The translations under genes were made by a program, and so were the position numbers. Positions 43,711 to 55,600 of a stretch of DNA of 64,000 nucleotides are shown here, in pieces. The stretch's first letter is position 1. Every line of letters begins with the position of its first letter. This DNA comes from Drechmeria coniospora. Lineage: Eukaryota > Ascomycota > Sordariomycetes > Hypocreales > Ophiocordycipitaceae. The stretch spans positions 1,116,001 to 1,180,000 of the forward strand of contig NC_054391.1 in assembly GCF_001625195.1 (NCBI RefSeq), given 5' to 3'. Under the pieces are notes generated by a model that was given only the letters and a program-made list of their open reading frames with translations, was not told the origin of the DNA and made no database searches.

Positions 43711-45295
43711 TCATTTAGCATAAGGGACGATACGCTTGCATCCATCGATAGGGCCGAAGTAATTATAGTGGACGAAATGCTCGAGTTTGGCACCTGCATT
43801 GCAATTATTGTTGAAGGTGCCTGTGCACTTTACGATGTCGGCAACTCCGGGATTGGCGATAGGACCTTTCGAGTTGTCGATCCAATACTCTGGGGATGTG
43901 TGGGCGTAGTGCGTGCCAGTAGGGGGCAATCGGGGCACAAAATCGCCGCCATGAGTAATGCGGTATATTGTCCCAGTTTGCGCCGAGGCAAAGTTGGCAA
44001 ATATAGAATTCCCAATCCGCGGCGCGCCGTAGGTGTAAGCGTCTACCGATATCTTGTTGAAGTAGCGGAGCTCGACAGCGGCGATGGTTGCGAGGGCACC
44101 GCCAAGAGAGTGGCCGGTAGTGACAACTTTATACGCGTCAAACTTCTTCATCAGCTGCTGCACAACGCTAGTAACTCCATCACTAACAACCCTCCAGGTA
44201 GTATAGAAGCCCGTGTGTACTTTGCATTCCCTGGCGTAAGGGCAGTCGCTCCAGGCGGCAACAAAGTTCCAGATCCAATTCCGGGCACTCCAAGAGCCGC
44301 GAAACGCTATGACGATTTCTTTCCTCTGGTGATCGACAGATACATATCCGTTCACATCAAATACGGTGCCACTGTTTTATTAGAGAATGTATCAGCAATC
44401 GCTTTCTTGGCTGATGTAAACAAACTCTGGACTCTAGGTAGAGTCTCGTAGAAGGCAGCTAAAAGAAAGGCGCAATAAGCAGAAAGTAGGACGTACCTGA
44501 ACACGTAATACAACTGGATATCCGTACCGGCAGCCTCGATAAGAGGACAACTACCGCCGCACTCTATTCTATGGTTAATACCGTCCTTGGTATTGCAGTA
44601 AGTTGCAGCAGCATGCTGGGCATAGAACTTGAAGTTCGATAGGAGGCTCTCCGTCACTGCATCCGCCCATTGTGTTCCTCTAGGCACAGAGCACTCCTGG
44701 TTTTGGTTCGTCATGTTGGTAGGGCCGGTGAAGTGCAGGGTGGCCAAGGAGCCGCCTTCCAGGAGGGGCAAGGCTTGATCGAAAGGTGTCTCGTTCGAAC
44801 AAGGAGTCGTATGGGAACACTGCGTGTGGCAATAACCCAGGTCGTCCATTACTATACTGCAATCCCGGTACGACTTGGCATCCACCAGGTCTCGGGCAGC
44901 ACAGGGAGAGTGCACCTTGCAGGCCCTCGTTCTGTACTTGGGGCAATGGCTTTTTGGGGCTTCTCTGGCACCTGGCAAGGCATCACATGTTGATGCGAAT
45001 ATTTCGCGACATTCGATGGTCATTCTCCATCCGGAATCGTCACCTTTGCTATCAATAAGTTTGGTGCGTTCCTGCAGCACGATGAGGATAAGCGGGGGGC
45101 ATAGGCCTTTTTGTCTGGACAGGGTGGGTGAGATGGGCTTACTTGACCGAGAAAATAATTGGACTTTACGAACTTTTCGCCAAGGGTTTGAAGTTCGTGG
45201 TTTTGTATGAACAGGTCCTGGATCATGGGCCGCACAGCGCGCGCAGCGCCACCTGCTGCCAGAAGGACAGGGCCCAGACGCTGGATAGCGACCAT
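43711..45295 (-). CDS. Secreted class 3 lipase with Cys-rich N-terminal extension
   Basis: Three exons on the minus strand: 45295-45143, 45071-44497 and 44371-43711, 462 residues. Introns are 71 nt (GTAAGC...CTGCAG) and 125 nt (GTACGT...AACAG, branch CTGAT); the joins keep phase (FLGQ/ERTKLID, YYVF/SGTVFDVNGY). The N-terminus MVAIQRLGPVLLAAGGAARA looks like a signal peptide. Residues about 70-180 hold ten cysteines before the alpha/beta-hydrolase domain. That domain shows IAFRGS, the nucleophile elbow GHSLGG (Ser331), Asp386 in GGDFVPRL and His444 in VHYNYFG, so the triad is complete. Family members hydrolyse acylglycerols outside the cell. The gene and its flanks look poorer in GC than neighbouring genes. 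The N-terminal extension is unusual; the exon 1 call is less sure than the rest. Confidence 0.85.
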
Positions 45296-48200
45296 GCTTT
45301 CGTTGCTGCCGCGGTCTTTGCAACAGCAAGTAAGCTGCCGTCCGAGTTCGCTCGCGCAGCCACCATGGTTGGTAGGCTCTGGGAGCTGGGGATTTTATAC
45401 TAGAGAGCGAAGGCGACACGGGCAGCTTTGACGGCTTCGACCAAGACAAGGATGCAAGATAATCGGGCCCCCCTTGTCAGGCTGAGTAGGGGCAGGGGCT
45501 GGAAGTTGGCAAGAGGGTAGATCCATATCCATAAGTAGGTAGAATAGAAGGGCAAAAGAGCTCCTCGGCACAATAGTGCTTGTACGCATGCGATGCTCCA
45601 TGCTCGTTATTATCAGATAATAAGTACACCTAATTACATGTTAAGGTGGCGTGGGAGTTCAGTACACGAAATGCATGGTAAACAGGGACACGGACGATGA
45701 ATAATCCGGGGTGGGAAGTACGGAAGTACGAGTACACCGTACGAGTGGTGAGTTCTCCGTACTGTAGGTACTTGGGGAGTGCACCGTACATGTACACCTC
45801 AGTACTCAAGTGCAGGTAAGTACAGTACTGTACAAGTGCATGTAAGTACTTGCTTGTTTATGAGCAGAGAATGACCGAGTTTTCAGCTCAGCACATTTGT
45901 TCGGGCATCCCGAAAACCATTGAGGGATGTCCACCAAACAGCCGAGAATAGGACATGGATTTGACCATGGCATCGACGCGAATATTCGTCTCGATCCTCC
46001 ATTGCTTGTACTGCCACAGTGGTACGTCACCTCCCCTGCATGCACCACGCCGGACCACTGTAAGTACTTAATTAGTGCTTGGACTTTTTGCGCAAGTCAA
46101 TCCGAGCCAAGTATTAATATAGCCAAGTACAGGTACTTGCTTACTTAAGTACAGTACAGTAAGGTGTCGGTGGGGAGAGATCTGGTGGTGGAGTCGTCCA
46201 TTCCCCTGGTCATGGAGGTGCACACCGCACAGTAGGTACCGCACAGTGGGTATTGCTTGCTGCATGCACAAGTACAAGTACTGTAGGTGCTATAGCGGTG
46301 CCTTGTTGAATAATACTAATTTGGGTGTTGGTGTTTTCCGCATTTACATGTACTTACGAAAGGGTAATGGGCCGTGGTGGGTACACGAGTACTGTAGTTA
46401 ATTAAGGAAGTACGGAGTACTCCGTAATACTTAGTTGTTGCGACGGGAGTTCAATGGTTGAGCATGGACTCACTCTACGGAGCTCTTGCATAGTATACTT
46501 ACAGTACATGTGCAAGTAAGTACATGCCATGGTATGTATCCGTACAAGTACGGAGTTCATGTAGGTGAATTCAGTAGTAGGCGTACTGTACTGTAAGTAA
46601 GTACAGTACATATGCGAGTAGGCATGTGCAAGCAAGGGCCAAAGTACCAATGTACGGAGTGCACCGTACTTACTAATACTTCCATGTACTTGTACCTACA
46701 GCATACTCGCGCAGTGACATGTTGTACTGCAAGTATGGATACGATCTTTCAGCTTTCGTTCCACCTTCAGTGATGAAATTAATCATGCCCGTGACAACTG
46801 CTCCGCAAAGGGAATATTACTATAATTTTCGCGTTCCCTACGGAGTAGTACAAGTACTGTATATTACTTGGCAGGTACGTTCACTCGTCGGAAATATTTC
46901 CATGGCTGGCCCGCCCCACCGGGTCTACACCTACGAGGACTAGACGACCGGAAAGTCCTTCAAGGTCGTCCATTATGGAGCGTGGAGTATTATTGTACAG
47001 TACGTACTTGCATACTCCGTACTCCGTACACTGACGAGTAATTATTACTGCTCGCAAGCTTTTGCACTTCTAGCTCCTACCTACTAATTACCCAGTATTA
47101 TTACTTACTGTACTTGTACTGTACAAGCAGGTGCAAGCACTTGCAAGTACGGAGTACTTACGAACAGGTACTTACGGTGGGGTGGCAAAGGTGTCGATTG
47201 ACACTTTGTGTTAGTAATAGCGTGCTGCCAGTGCCAGTATTGAATCGTCGTCACTTTTGTCCACTTAGAGTAGGGACTGTACTTTCTTACCAAGTACTTA
47301 AGTACTTGCACAGTTCGTCTGCCAACACTTGTACTTAAGTACAGTATCGGGACGGACCCATTACAGTGAGTAGCACGTCGTTGCTTGTACTTGAGCGTAC
47401 AATACTCTTCCAGTACCGACAAGTGCCAGTACATGTACTTGCGCAGGTCCTGCACTTTCACTTAAGTACTAGACCAAGGATTATAAGTACCTACATATGT
47501 ACTTGCGCTCATAAACTTGGATTGTATACTGGACGTACTGCACGGTAGTAAGTGCGTAAGTAAGTGAATGCACTCAAGTATCCGCATGCCCTACTTACAT
47601 GCCCGGATGCAGAATACACCAGCGTCTCAAGGAGGAGACGCCAGCGACTCATGTGCAATACCAAGTGCGGATTGATGCTTGTATGACGGACGGAGCTGCA
47701 TCGTCGAACGCTCCGGACGGTTACCTGGGCGGGCCAAGGACCCATTGAAACTCGATGCAGACGAGGTAGCAATGCAGTACGGAGTATTGCTTACCTAATA
47801 CTTGCTTGCCAGCAGGTTGGTCCAAGTATAGTACACCTAGAGTGCTAGTTGTCACAGCCACCGAGTGCTCGGGAACATTACCATGGTACTCCGTACTGTA
47901 CGTAGTAGGAGTTACTCGGTATTACAAGAAAAGTAACCAAGTACGGAGTACTGCAGGCACACTGTACTAGGCACGCAAGGAAGCCCACCAACCCGACTGG
48001 TTCCCGGCTCCTGGGCCCCGTCAAGGCACCTCCAGCACAAGGCCTAGTACTTGTTGTGCTTGTTGCACCATAGTAGTGTTAGTAAGTGGTTGTAAGTAAG
48101 TAAGTGCACGTACTGTACTTCATTACATGCTGATGGACCGAAAGAGAGATGGTAGCATTCAGAGTAGATGTACCCCAATAGCTCCGTGCTCCGTACAGTA

Positions 48201-48600
48201 CAGAGCACTGTAAGTTCAGAGTACTTACCGTACACCTTTAGGTGGGCCATGGCCTAGATCCAAGTGCTGGCCCACCTACGACAAGCACTCCATACTTGTG
48301 GTGCTCGTTCCCAGTACGGCCGGCCGGCAGAAAGTGCAGAGCTCCTTGGCTCTGCAGTACTTGCCGTGTTCGTGCTTGCGCCGATGGCATCCGTGAATGC
48401 TGCTCTGCATGGCATCGTCCGTTACAAGCACTCGTTCTGTGCTTTCCCGCGGCCTGAGGTGCCAGCTGCTAGCACTTGATACTTGACCGTCGTACTGCGA
48501 GGAACAAGTATGTACTTGGGTGGTGCGAGTATGGATATCGCAGTGATATTCACTTCCCACACCTACTTACAGTAGACATGCGGTAGTGGCATCTCCGTAT
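45296..48600. repeat. Gene-free 3.3-kb stretch, GTAC-rich
   Basis: From about 45720 to 48240 the sequence is full of GTAC words: TACGGAGTACTCCGTA at 46411-46426, repeated GTACTTAC, AAGTACTT and TACTCCGTACTCCGTA (near 47015). Base composition is AT-richer than in genes. ORFs are short and Tyr/Ser/Thr/Val-biased, as expected from translated GTAC words, and I call none. No terminal repeats or transposase seen. Confidence 0.75.
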
Positions 48601-49074
48601 GGCACGTGCCAAGGCAGTGCGAGCATCTGTTGACTGATCCATCGTCACCACCCACCACCTTGGGTTCATGCATGTACGACTGCGAACTGGCGGCAACGAC
48701 GCGAGATGTGCGCTCTCTGCGCCGAGTGCCTAGTCGTCATGGCTTGGTGATGGGAGGATTCGTCGGCATCGAAAGTTGTGATGGTGGTCGATGTCCGCGG
48801 CAACATTCCAGCGACCGACGAGCAGAAATCTTGTCCCACGGATGCAGGAGGGATCTGCCGTCGCCTTCGACGTGCGGATCATGGTGTGGCGGCTGCCTCG
48901 ATCCGACGTCACGAACGACCCTCTCGTCTCGAAAGATAACCGGACGGTGAGGGCCGAAGCGTGCTGGAACGGCAAAGGACCCCGGCGCAGGCGCGACCGC
49001 GCATGCACTCGATTCGACTCGATGGCGCCTGCGGCGTTGCGAGGCACGCATGCACCGTTTCTGCCGTCTCCTTC

Positions 49075-49698
49075 CTATCCACCACTACCTCTTCCGCCAA
49101 GGTGCCGGCACGGGGGCAGGAACGACGGGCAGATGGGAGTCTCGTGGGTATGAGGCACAACGGTAGATACGACGGTGGGGCAGGAACGAACGAACGAAGA
49201 GGGTCGGCCAACCAACATGGCATCCGGAACCGAGGCAAGTGTGTCCGCGGGCGGGATCTGTTGGGCAGCTGCGCCTACCGTATCCAGCAGGAACCTCCCT
49301 CCATCGTGGCTGATCCTGTAAAACTCGTGAAGCATCCTCCGGCACACCGTCCGCTGCGGGTTGCCTGCCGCTGCCAGCATCTACGCAACCGTGAACCGTC
49401 TCTCCATCCCATCCGCATTCTCCGGCGACAAGTTGCGAGCAGAAGCGACGCCCTTCATCCACCGCCGCCCCCCACCGCCGTGCCATGACATGAATGCTGC
49501 TCCGCACCGCATCGTCCCGGCACGCATGCTCGTCGGCAGACGAAGGAGGATGATGGCGAACAACACGCACGATTCGAAGCACGAGCCAACGCCTAGGACA
49601 GCGTTTCGGCTGTCGGCAGTCCTCAGGCTGCTCGTCCCGCCCATCGTCTGAGCCCGTTCCACACGCCGACCGACTACCGACCTTGGACGCCGCCGCAT
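49075..49698 (-). pseudogene. Possible broken gene in a GC-rich island
   Basis: The 48600-49950 stretch is free of GTAC words and gene-like in composition. On the minus strand one frame runs from 49698 to 49075 with a single TAG at 49381-49383. A hydrophobic segment (CVLFAIILLRL) and, across the stop, ERRFTVA / MLAAAGNPQRTVC and EFYRISHDGGRFLLDT look protein-like. One C-to-T change (CAG to TAG, at a CpA) would explain the stop. I recognise no family. Overlapping ORFs on both strands exist, so this may be chance. Confidence 0.25.
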
Positions 49699-50227
49699 GG
49701 CAAACCGTGCCGAGGGCGAGAGCCAAAGGCGGTCTCCGACGGAGCATGGCGAGACAAACGGTAGATCGATGGCATGTCATGTTGGTCACTGCTGACGATT
49801 CCGTCCCTGACTCGGACCGTCGCCAACCTTCGTCCCCAAGGGGCACTCGTCCGTCCGAGCCTCGTCTGAGAGTCATGGCTCACGCAGCCTGGTTTTTATT
49901 CAAAGCAACGTCACAACGCGCGGCCCCCTTTGCATTTGATGCGTGCCATAGCATGAGCCGGCATGCCATCGGCTGACGGTCGACGGGCGCCATTTGGCAG
50001 TGGCTAATCATGGCAGTCTCTGCCTCCCTGAACAAGGAAAAAAGTCAAGACCCCGGTTCCACAAACGAGAAACGAATGGCGCCTGGAAGAGAGGAGCGCC
50101 GAGAAGAGGTAAAGCCTTCATTTCGAGTTGGCTGCGTGATTAAGTATTATTGTGTGCAACATAGAGGATAGGAGTATGCTGATGATGGCAGGCCGCCAAG
50201 AAACACGTATAGAAAGACCCCCCTTTT

Positions 50228-51673
50228 TTAGAGTACCAGGCCGAGTCCAGCAACAGCGCATATGGCAACCAAAAGTGCCCCCGGTAGGCCCATCTGTACC
50301 GCCCCCGAGGTGACAACGGCTGGGCCTTCGTCGCCTCCTGAGCCTGAGCCGGTGCCGGAGCCTGCACCTGAACCGTTGTCAGAATCAGAGCCGCTCCCGG
50401 AGCCGGAGCCGGGTCCGCCGCCAGTTTCGCTTCCACTGCCGCCAGAGTCTCCCGAGCCAGAGCCCGAGCCGGAGCCGCTGTCCCCAGTTCCATCACCCAT
50501 ACCATTCTCACTGCTTCCATCACCTCCCGAGCCGGAGCCGTTGCCGTTTCCAGATCCAGATCCGCTGTCGCTGGCTCCATTGCCCCCGCCTTCTCCTGAT
50601 CCGCTTCCCTCGCTGGATCCAGCTCCGTTACCTCCTGACCCGTCTCCTGACCCGTCGTTTCCGGAGCCGTTGTTGCCTATGCCATCGCCTGCCGAGCCGT
50701 CACCAGAACCATCGCCTTGACTGCCGTTGCCGTCACTATTAGCTCCAGAGCCGGTGCCATCACTTCCAGAGCCATCACCCCCATCACTTCCGGAGCCGTC
50801 GCCACCAGTACTTCCGGAGCCGTCGCCACCATCACTTCCCGAACCGTCGCCGCCATCACTTCCGGAGCCGTCGCCACCATCACTTCCCGAGCCATCGCCG
50901 CCATCACTTCCCGAGCCGTCGCCACCATCACTTCCCGAACCGTCGCCGCCATCACTTCCGGAGCCATCGCCGCCATCACCTCCGGAGCCATTGCCGCCAT
51001 CACTTCCGGAGCCATCGCCGCCATCACTTCCCGAGCCGTCGCCGCCATCACTTCCCGAGCCGTCGCCGCCATCACTTCCCGAGCCGTCGCCGCCATCACT
51101 TCCCGAGCCGTCGCCGCCATCACTTCCCGAGCCATCGCCACCGTCACCTCCAGAGCCGCTGCCACCAGTTGTGTGTGGGGTTGCGGTAGTAGAATGCAAC
51201 CCAACTGTTGTAGTCTGCTGTTCTGCTTCAGATGTCTGAATCCCGGCCCGGGAAGTCTGCGTATCGGCCCCGGACGTCTGAGTCTCAGCTCTGGAAGTCT
51301 GGGTCTCGGCCCCAGAAGTCTGGGTCTCGGCTCCGGAAGTTTCGGTCTCGGCTCCGGAAGTCTGTGTCCCCGTTTGGGTACTAGACTCGGGTGCCGTCTG
51401 TGATGCAGTTCCGGTGTTCTGTGTCGCTGTCCCGCTGGTCTGCGTTCCTGCACCGGTGGCCTGCGTGATTGTCCCGGCAGTCTGGCTGCTTGATCCTGTA
51501 GTTTGCGACGTGGTGCTATCGAGGTCCGAGGTGCTAGTAGGTGCTATAACGATGGATGTAGAGGTTGGGAGGAAGATTGTGACTGTTGATATGCATTCCT
51601 CATTTTGGGGCCTCGCCGACACGCCGCTGCTGAGCAGTAGCGGCAGAGACGCAATGACCAGTGTGTGACGCAT
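50228..51673 (-). CDS. GPI-anchored Ser/Thr/Gly-rich repetitive cell-surface protein
   Basis: One exon, 481 residues, from ATG 51673 ([20 protein letters not shown], a clear signal peptide) to the TAA at 50228-50230. After a short Cys-containing segment ([15 protein letters not shown]) there are Thr/Ser/Gln repeats of the form AETQTSG, then about 16 copies of an 8-residue GGDGSGSD unit. More irregular Gly/Ser/Asp-rich sequence follows. The end (small residues, then [20 protein letters not shown]) is a typical GPI-attachment signal. Such proteins sit in the plasma membrane or are linked to cell-wall glucan and are heavily O-glycosylated. A TATA-like TATATAAG lies on the minus strand at 51800-51807, about 130 bases upstream. 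It is divergent from the giant mucin-like gene. The exact role (adhesion, wall structure) is inferred only from layout. Confidence 0.85.
   Translation of the reverse strand: MRHTLVIASLPLLLSSGVSARPQNEECISTVTIFLPTSTSIVIAPTSTSDLDSTTSQTTGSSSQTAGTITQATGAGTQTSGTATQNTGTASQTAPESSTQTGTQTSGAETETSGAETQTSGAETQTSRAETQTSGADTQTSRAGIQTSEAEQQTTTVGLHSTTATPHTTGGSGSGGDGGDGSGSDGGDGSGSDGGDGSGSDGGDGSGSDGGDGSGSDGGDGSGSDGGNGSGGDGGDGSGSDGGDGSGSDGGDGSGSDGGDGSGSDGGDGSGSDGGDGSGSDGGDGSGSTGGDGSGSDGGDGSGSDGTGSGANSDGNGSQGDGSGDGSAGDGIGNNGSGNDGSGDGSGGNGAGSSEGSGSGEGGGNGASDSGSGSGNGNGSGSGGDGSSENGMGDGTGDSGSGSGSGSGDSGGSGSETGGGPGSGSGSGSDSDNGSGAGSGTGSGSGGDEGPAVVTSGAVQMGLPGALLVAICAVAGLGLVL
50775..51160 (-). repeat. 24-nt tandem repeat, about 16 copies
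   Basis: Plus-strand units such as CCATCACTTCCCGAGCCGTC plus four bases encode GGDGSGSD on the minus strand. Copies differ mostly at third positions (CCC/CCG, GCC/GCG, CCA/CCG). One unit carries Asn and one carries Thr in place of Asp. Confidence 0.9.
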
Positions 51674-52674
51674 GGTAGCAGTTGAGAGCGTGTTAGTCGG
51701 CACCACAGGCAATTGCAGAGATGGAGAGAATCAACTCCAAAGTTGAGGCCAAAGGACGTGCGTGGGCGATGGAAAATGGTGAGCGGTCTGGTGTAGACTC
51801 TTATATATGATCCACTCACGACATGATAGATCAGCCGTCGTTCCACACGACGACTGCGGGGTTCACTACAGAGTTACGTCGACTGTGAGGGGATTCATTC
51901 ATCATCTACTAGTCAGGAGTATAGAGGACCCTTCACCGTTTGCACCGACGCCCTGACCCAAAGTTCAAGGGCGGGACCCCGAGCGCGGATTCATGAATCA
52001 GGAGGGTTCACAATCCCGGCTTGAGCATTGACCGTCAGCCCAAGGGTTGGGACGGAACGTTGGCATGATTGACTTTTTCTTTTCAGACGGAATGTGACTT
52101 TCTGACAACATAAGCCGGCCGGTGCAAGGTCTATACGCGTCCCAGAGAGGGAAGCGATTAAGTTTTCGTCCGCCATCGTCAGCATGTGGACGAGAGTCCT
52201 GACTCGGACCGAAGCTGGGCCGTGCTCGGCAATGATAGGACTGATAGTTGCCGGTTAGCCAGGAATGACATGATATTGGCATTTACCGTACGGAAGAGGA
52301 AATGGCATCGCAGACCCGACGGTGTGGGGTGGGTAGGTAGGTTGAACAAAGGAGACGGCGACCTTGCCCGTGCCATTCAACACGATGCCGCCACATTACA
52401 GCATTCCCAGGGAAGGGATGGCAGGCGGGAATATACTTTGAACATCATTTGCCGTTCGTAATCCTGCCGCCACCGTCATAGAGGTAGGTATATATGGCTA
52501 GACGGTACCGCAAATGCACCATCCCCCCCCCCCTCATAATCAAGTTCAGGAAGGACCGCGAACGAACCATCCCGCGAACATTCTTCCCTCTCCTCTACTT
52601 ATCGCCTGTCCTTCTACCCTCTTTGATTTCAATCGTTACTAATTCTAGGCAAACCTACTCACCGCCAAGTGCCC
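51674..52674. promoter_or_regulatory. 1.0-kb bidirectional promoter region of two cell-surface genes
   Basis: The GPI-protein gene and the giant mucin-like gene are transcribed away from this interval. A TATA-like element lies on the minus strand at about 51800-51807. A plus-strand TATATAT lies at 52489-52495, about 180 bases before ATG 52675. The 52560-52640 stretch is C/T-rich. It lacks the GTAC blocks seen in other long spacers. Confidence 0.5.
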
Positions 52675-55600
52675 ATGGCACGATATAATCATATGCTGGT
52701 GGCCATCCTGGCCTCCAGTTACGGAACGGTCAACGGAAACCCGTTTCCTGCACTGCCGCCAGAATGTCCCAGCGGGATTGCGACCATGACGGTGCAGCCG
52801 ATAGTCATTCTCTCGGAGACGCCCATCGTCGTTACCGGAACGTTACCAACGAACACGGACATTGTCATCGACGACAACCACACAATTCACATCACCAACG
52901 CACCAACGACGATCAGCACCGTGGTGACCAGGACAATCAGGTTCACTACGACAAATTCAGGGTACGATTTCTCTCTCATACTCTCTCTCATATTGGCTCT
53001 CTCGCAGGGTGCGGCTGACATGACATTTCGTTCACCATAGGCTCATCATCCCGGGCCGCACCGGCGTACCGACAAGCACCAACGGCCGACAAACTTCGGA
53101 CCGAAGCACTGTTGCAACCCCACGAAGCACAACGGCCCCACCTGGAAGTACGGGTACGGAAATCCCGCCGAGCGGCACGGGTGGATCCTCCGGCGCTTCC
53201 ACTGGAGGGCCGCCGGGTACCGATACCAACTCCGGGCTCGGCCCGAGTCGGACAAACAGCAACACAAATCCGAATCCTACCAATACCAACACCAACACGG
53301 GGAATACTCCTACGAGCCCTGGTTCTAATACCAGCACGAACACCAGGAAAACCAATACGAATCCTGTTACGACTAATACCAATACCAACACCAACACCAA
53401 CTCCAGGAGCACCAATACCAGACCGAGCGTCAGCACGAACACGAGTCCAGTATCATCCAGCTCTTTCAACACAGACACTAGAGCCGGTGTCAGCACCAAC
53501 ACAAACACGAATCCGACAAACACCAGGTCTTCTAATACAAACATTGCAACAGGTAAGACTACCAACCCCAACACCAATCCTGAAACTTCAAGCACCTCCA
53601 ATACAAACACTGGAGCGGGCACAAATACCAATCCTAAAACTTCAAGCACCTCCAACACAAACACTGGAGCGGGTACAAATACCAATCCTGTAACTACAAG
53701 CACCTCCAACACAAACACTGGAGCGGGCACAAACACCAATCCTGCAACCTCAAGCACATCCAGAACAAACACTGGAGCGGGCACAAATACCAACCCTGCA
53801 ACTTCAAGCACCTCCAACACAAACACTGGAGCGGGCACAAATACCAATCCTGCAACTTCAAGCACCTCCAACATAAACACTGGAGCGGGCACAAATACCA
53901 ATCCTGTAACTACAAGCACCTCCAATACAAACACTGGAGCGGGCACAAATACCAATCCTGCAACTTCAAGCTCTTCCAATACAAACACTGGAGCGGGCAC
54001 AAACACCAACCCTGCAACTTCAAGCACCTCCAACACAAACACTGGAGCGGGCACAAATACCAATCCTGTAACTACAAGCACCTCCAATACAAACACTGGA
54101 GCGGGCACAAATACCAATCCTGCAACTTCAAGCTCTTCCAATACAAACACTGGAGCGGGCACAAACACCAACCCTGCAACTTCAAGCACCTCCAACACAA
54201 ACACTGGAGCGGGCACAAATACCAATCCTGTAACTACAAGCACCTCCAATACAAACACTGGAGCGGGCACAAATACCAATCCTGCAACTTCAAGCTCTTC
54301 CAATACAAACACTGGAGCGGGCACAAATACCAATCCTGCAACTTCTAGCTCCTCCAACACAAACACTGGGGGGGGCGGCACGAATACAAATTCTGTACCT
54401 TCCAGTCTTTCAAACACAAACCCTGGGGCAAGCACCAACACCAACACGAGCCCCGCAACGTCCAGCTCTACCAACACGGGCACAGGGGCGGGTATCAACA
54501 CTTCCACGAAGCCTGCGATTTCCAGCACTTCCAATACTGGGGGCAGTACTGCAACTGACACGAACACAAATCCGACAAACACAGGTGCATTCAGCACAAA
54601 CTCGAACACCAACAGTGTTGCAAGTTCCAGTACAACTCATTCAACTTCTAGCCCTTCCAGGACGAATACAGCGGCAGGCAGCGGTACCATTACAAACACC
54701 AAACCAACGAATACCGCAGCAAGCAGCGCTAGCCAGGGAAGCAGTAATGCTTCCGGTGAAAGTACCGTTTCAGCGAGCACCAACCCGACAGGCACAAACA
54801 CCGCTGGTACAATCACCTTGGCCAGTAGTACAGGGTCGAAAGGCTCTACTTCCTTGGCCAGTAGCAGAACCTCTAGCAGCTACACAGAGACTAGTTCAAG
54901 AGCCGGCGGTTCGCTGACGAGCAGTTTGCCAGTTAGTTCTTCAGGGACCAGTGCACCAACTGGCAGTACTGCTTCGAGAAGTTCTGTGGCTACTACTTTC
55001 ACAAGTACTGGCACCGCAGCTACAAGTTCTACTACTGCTGCTGGCTCTGGAGCTGCTACTTCAGGAGGCGCTTCGTCCGAATCTAGTAGCTCTATGACCA
55101 CTGGTTCAGGGGCTACTGGTTCAGGAGCTGCCACTTCAGGAGGTGCTTCGTCTGTACCTAGTGTTTCTGCAACTACTGGCTCTGCAGCTACTGGTTCAGG
55201 AGCTGCCACTACAGGAGGTGCTTCGTCTGTACCTAGTGGTTCTGGAACTACTGGCACTGCAGCTACTGGTTCAGGAGCCGCTACTTCAGGAGCTGCTACT
55301 TCAGGAGGTGCCTCTTCTGTAACTAGTGGTTCTGTATCTAGTGGTTCTGTAGCTACTGGTTCAGGAACTACTGGCTCAGCAGCTACTGGTTCAGGAGCTG
55401 CCACTTCAGGAGGTGCTTCGTCTGTACCTAGTGGTTCTGCAACTACTGGCACTGCAGCTACTGGTTCAGGAGCCGCTACTTCAGGAGCTGCTACTTCAGG
55501 AGCTGCTACTTCTGTACCCAGTGGTTCTGGAACTACTGGTTCTGCAGCTACTGGTTCAGGAGCCGCCACTTCTGGAGGTGCTTCGTCTGTACCTAGTGGT

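Noticed and set aside
45720..48240. Transposable element or centromere block
   Set aside because: No transposase, terminal repeats, target duplications or long tandem satellite could be found; only dispersed GTAC words.
49085..49876. 263-codon minus-strand ORF in the GC-rich island
   Set aside because: Arg/Cys/Gly-rich composition typical of a wrong frame in GC-rich DNA; the frame at 49075-49698 is more protein-like.
53590..54380. CRISPR-like regular repeats
   Set aside because: The repeats are in-frame coding units without unique spacers, in a eukaryotic gene.
53032..54612. Minus-strand ORF of 526 codons (Val/Phe/Leu/Pro repeats)
   Set aside because: Antisense of the 54-nt repeats and of the intron acceptor of the mucin-like gene; very hydrophobic and without family features.
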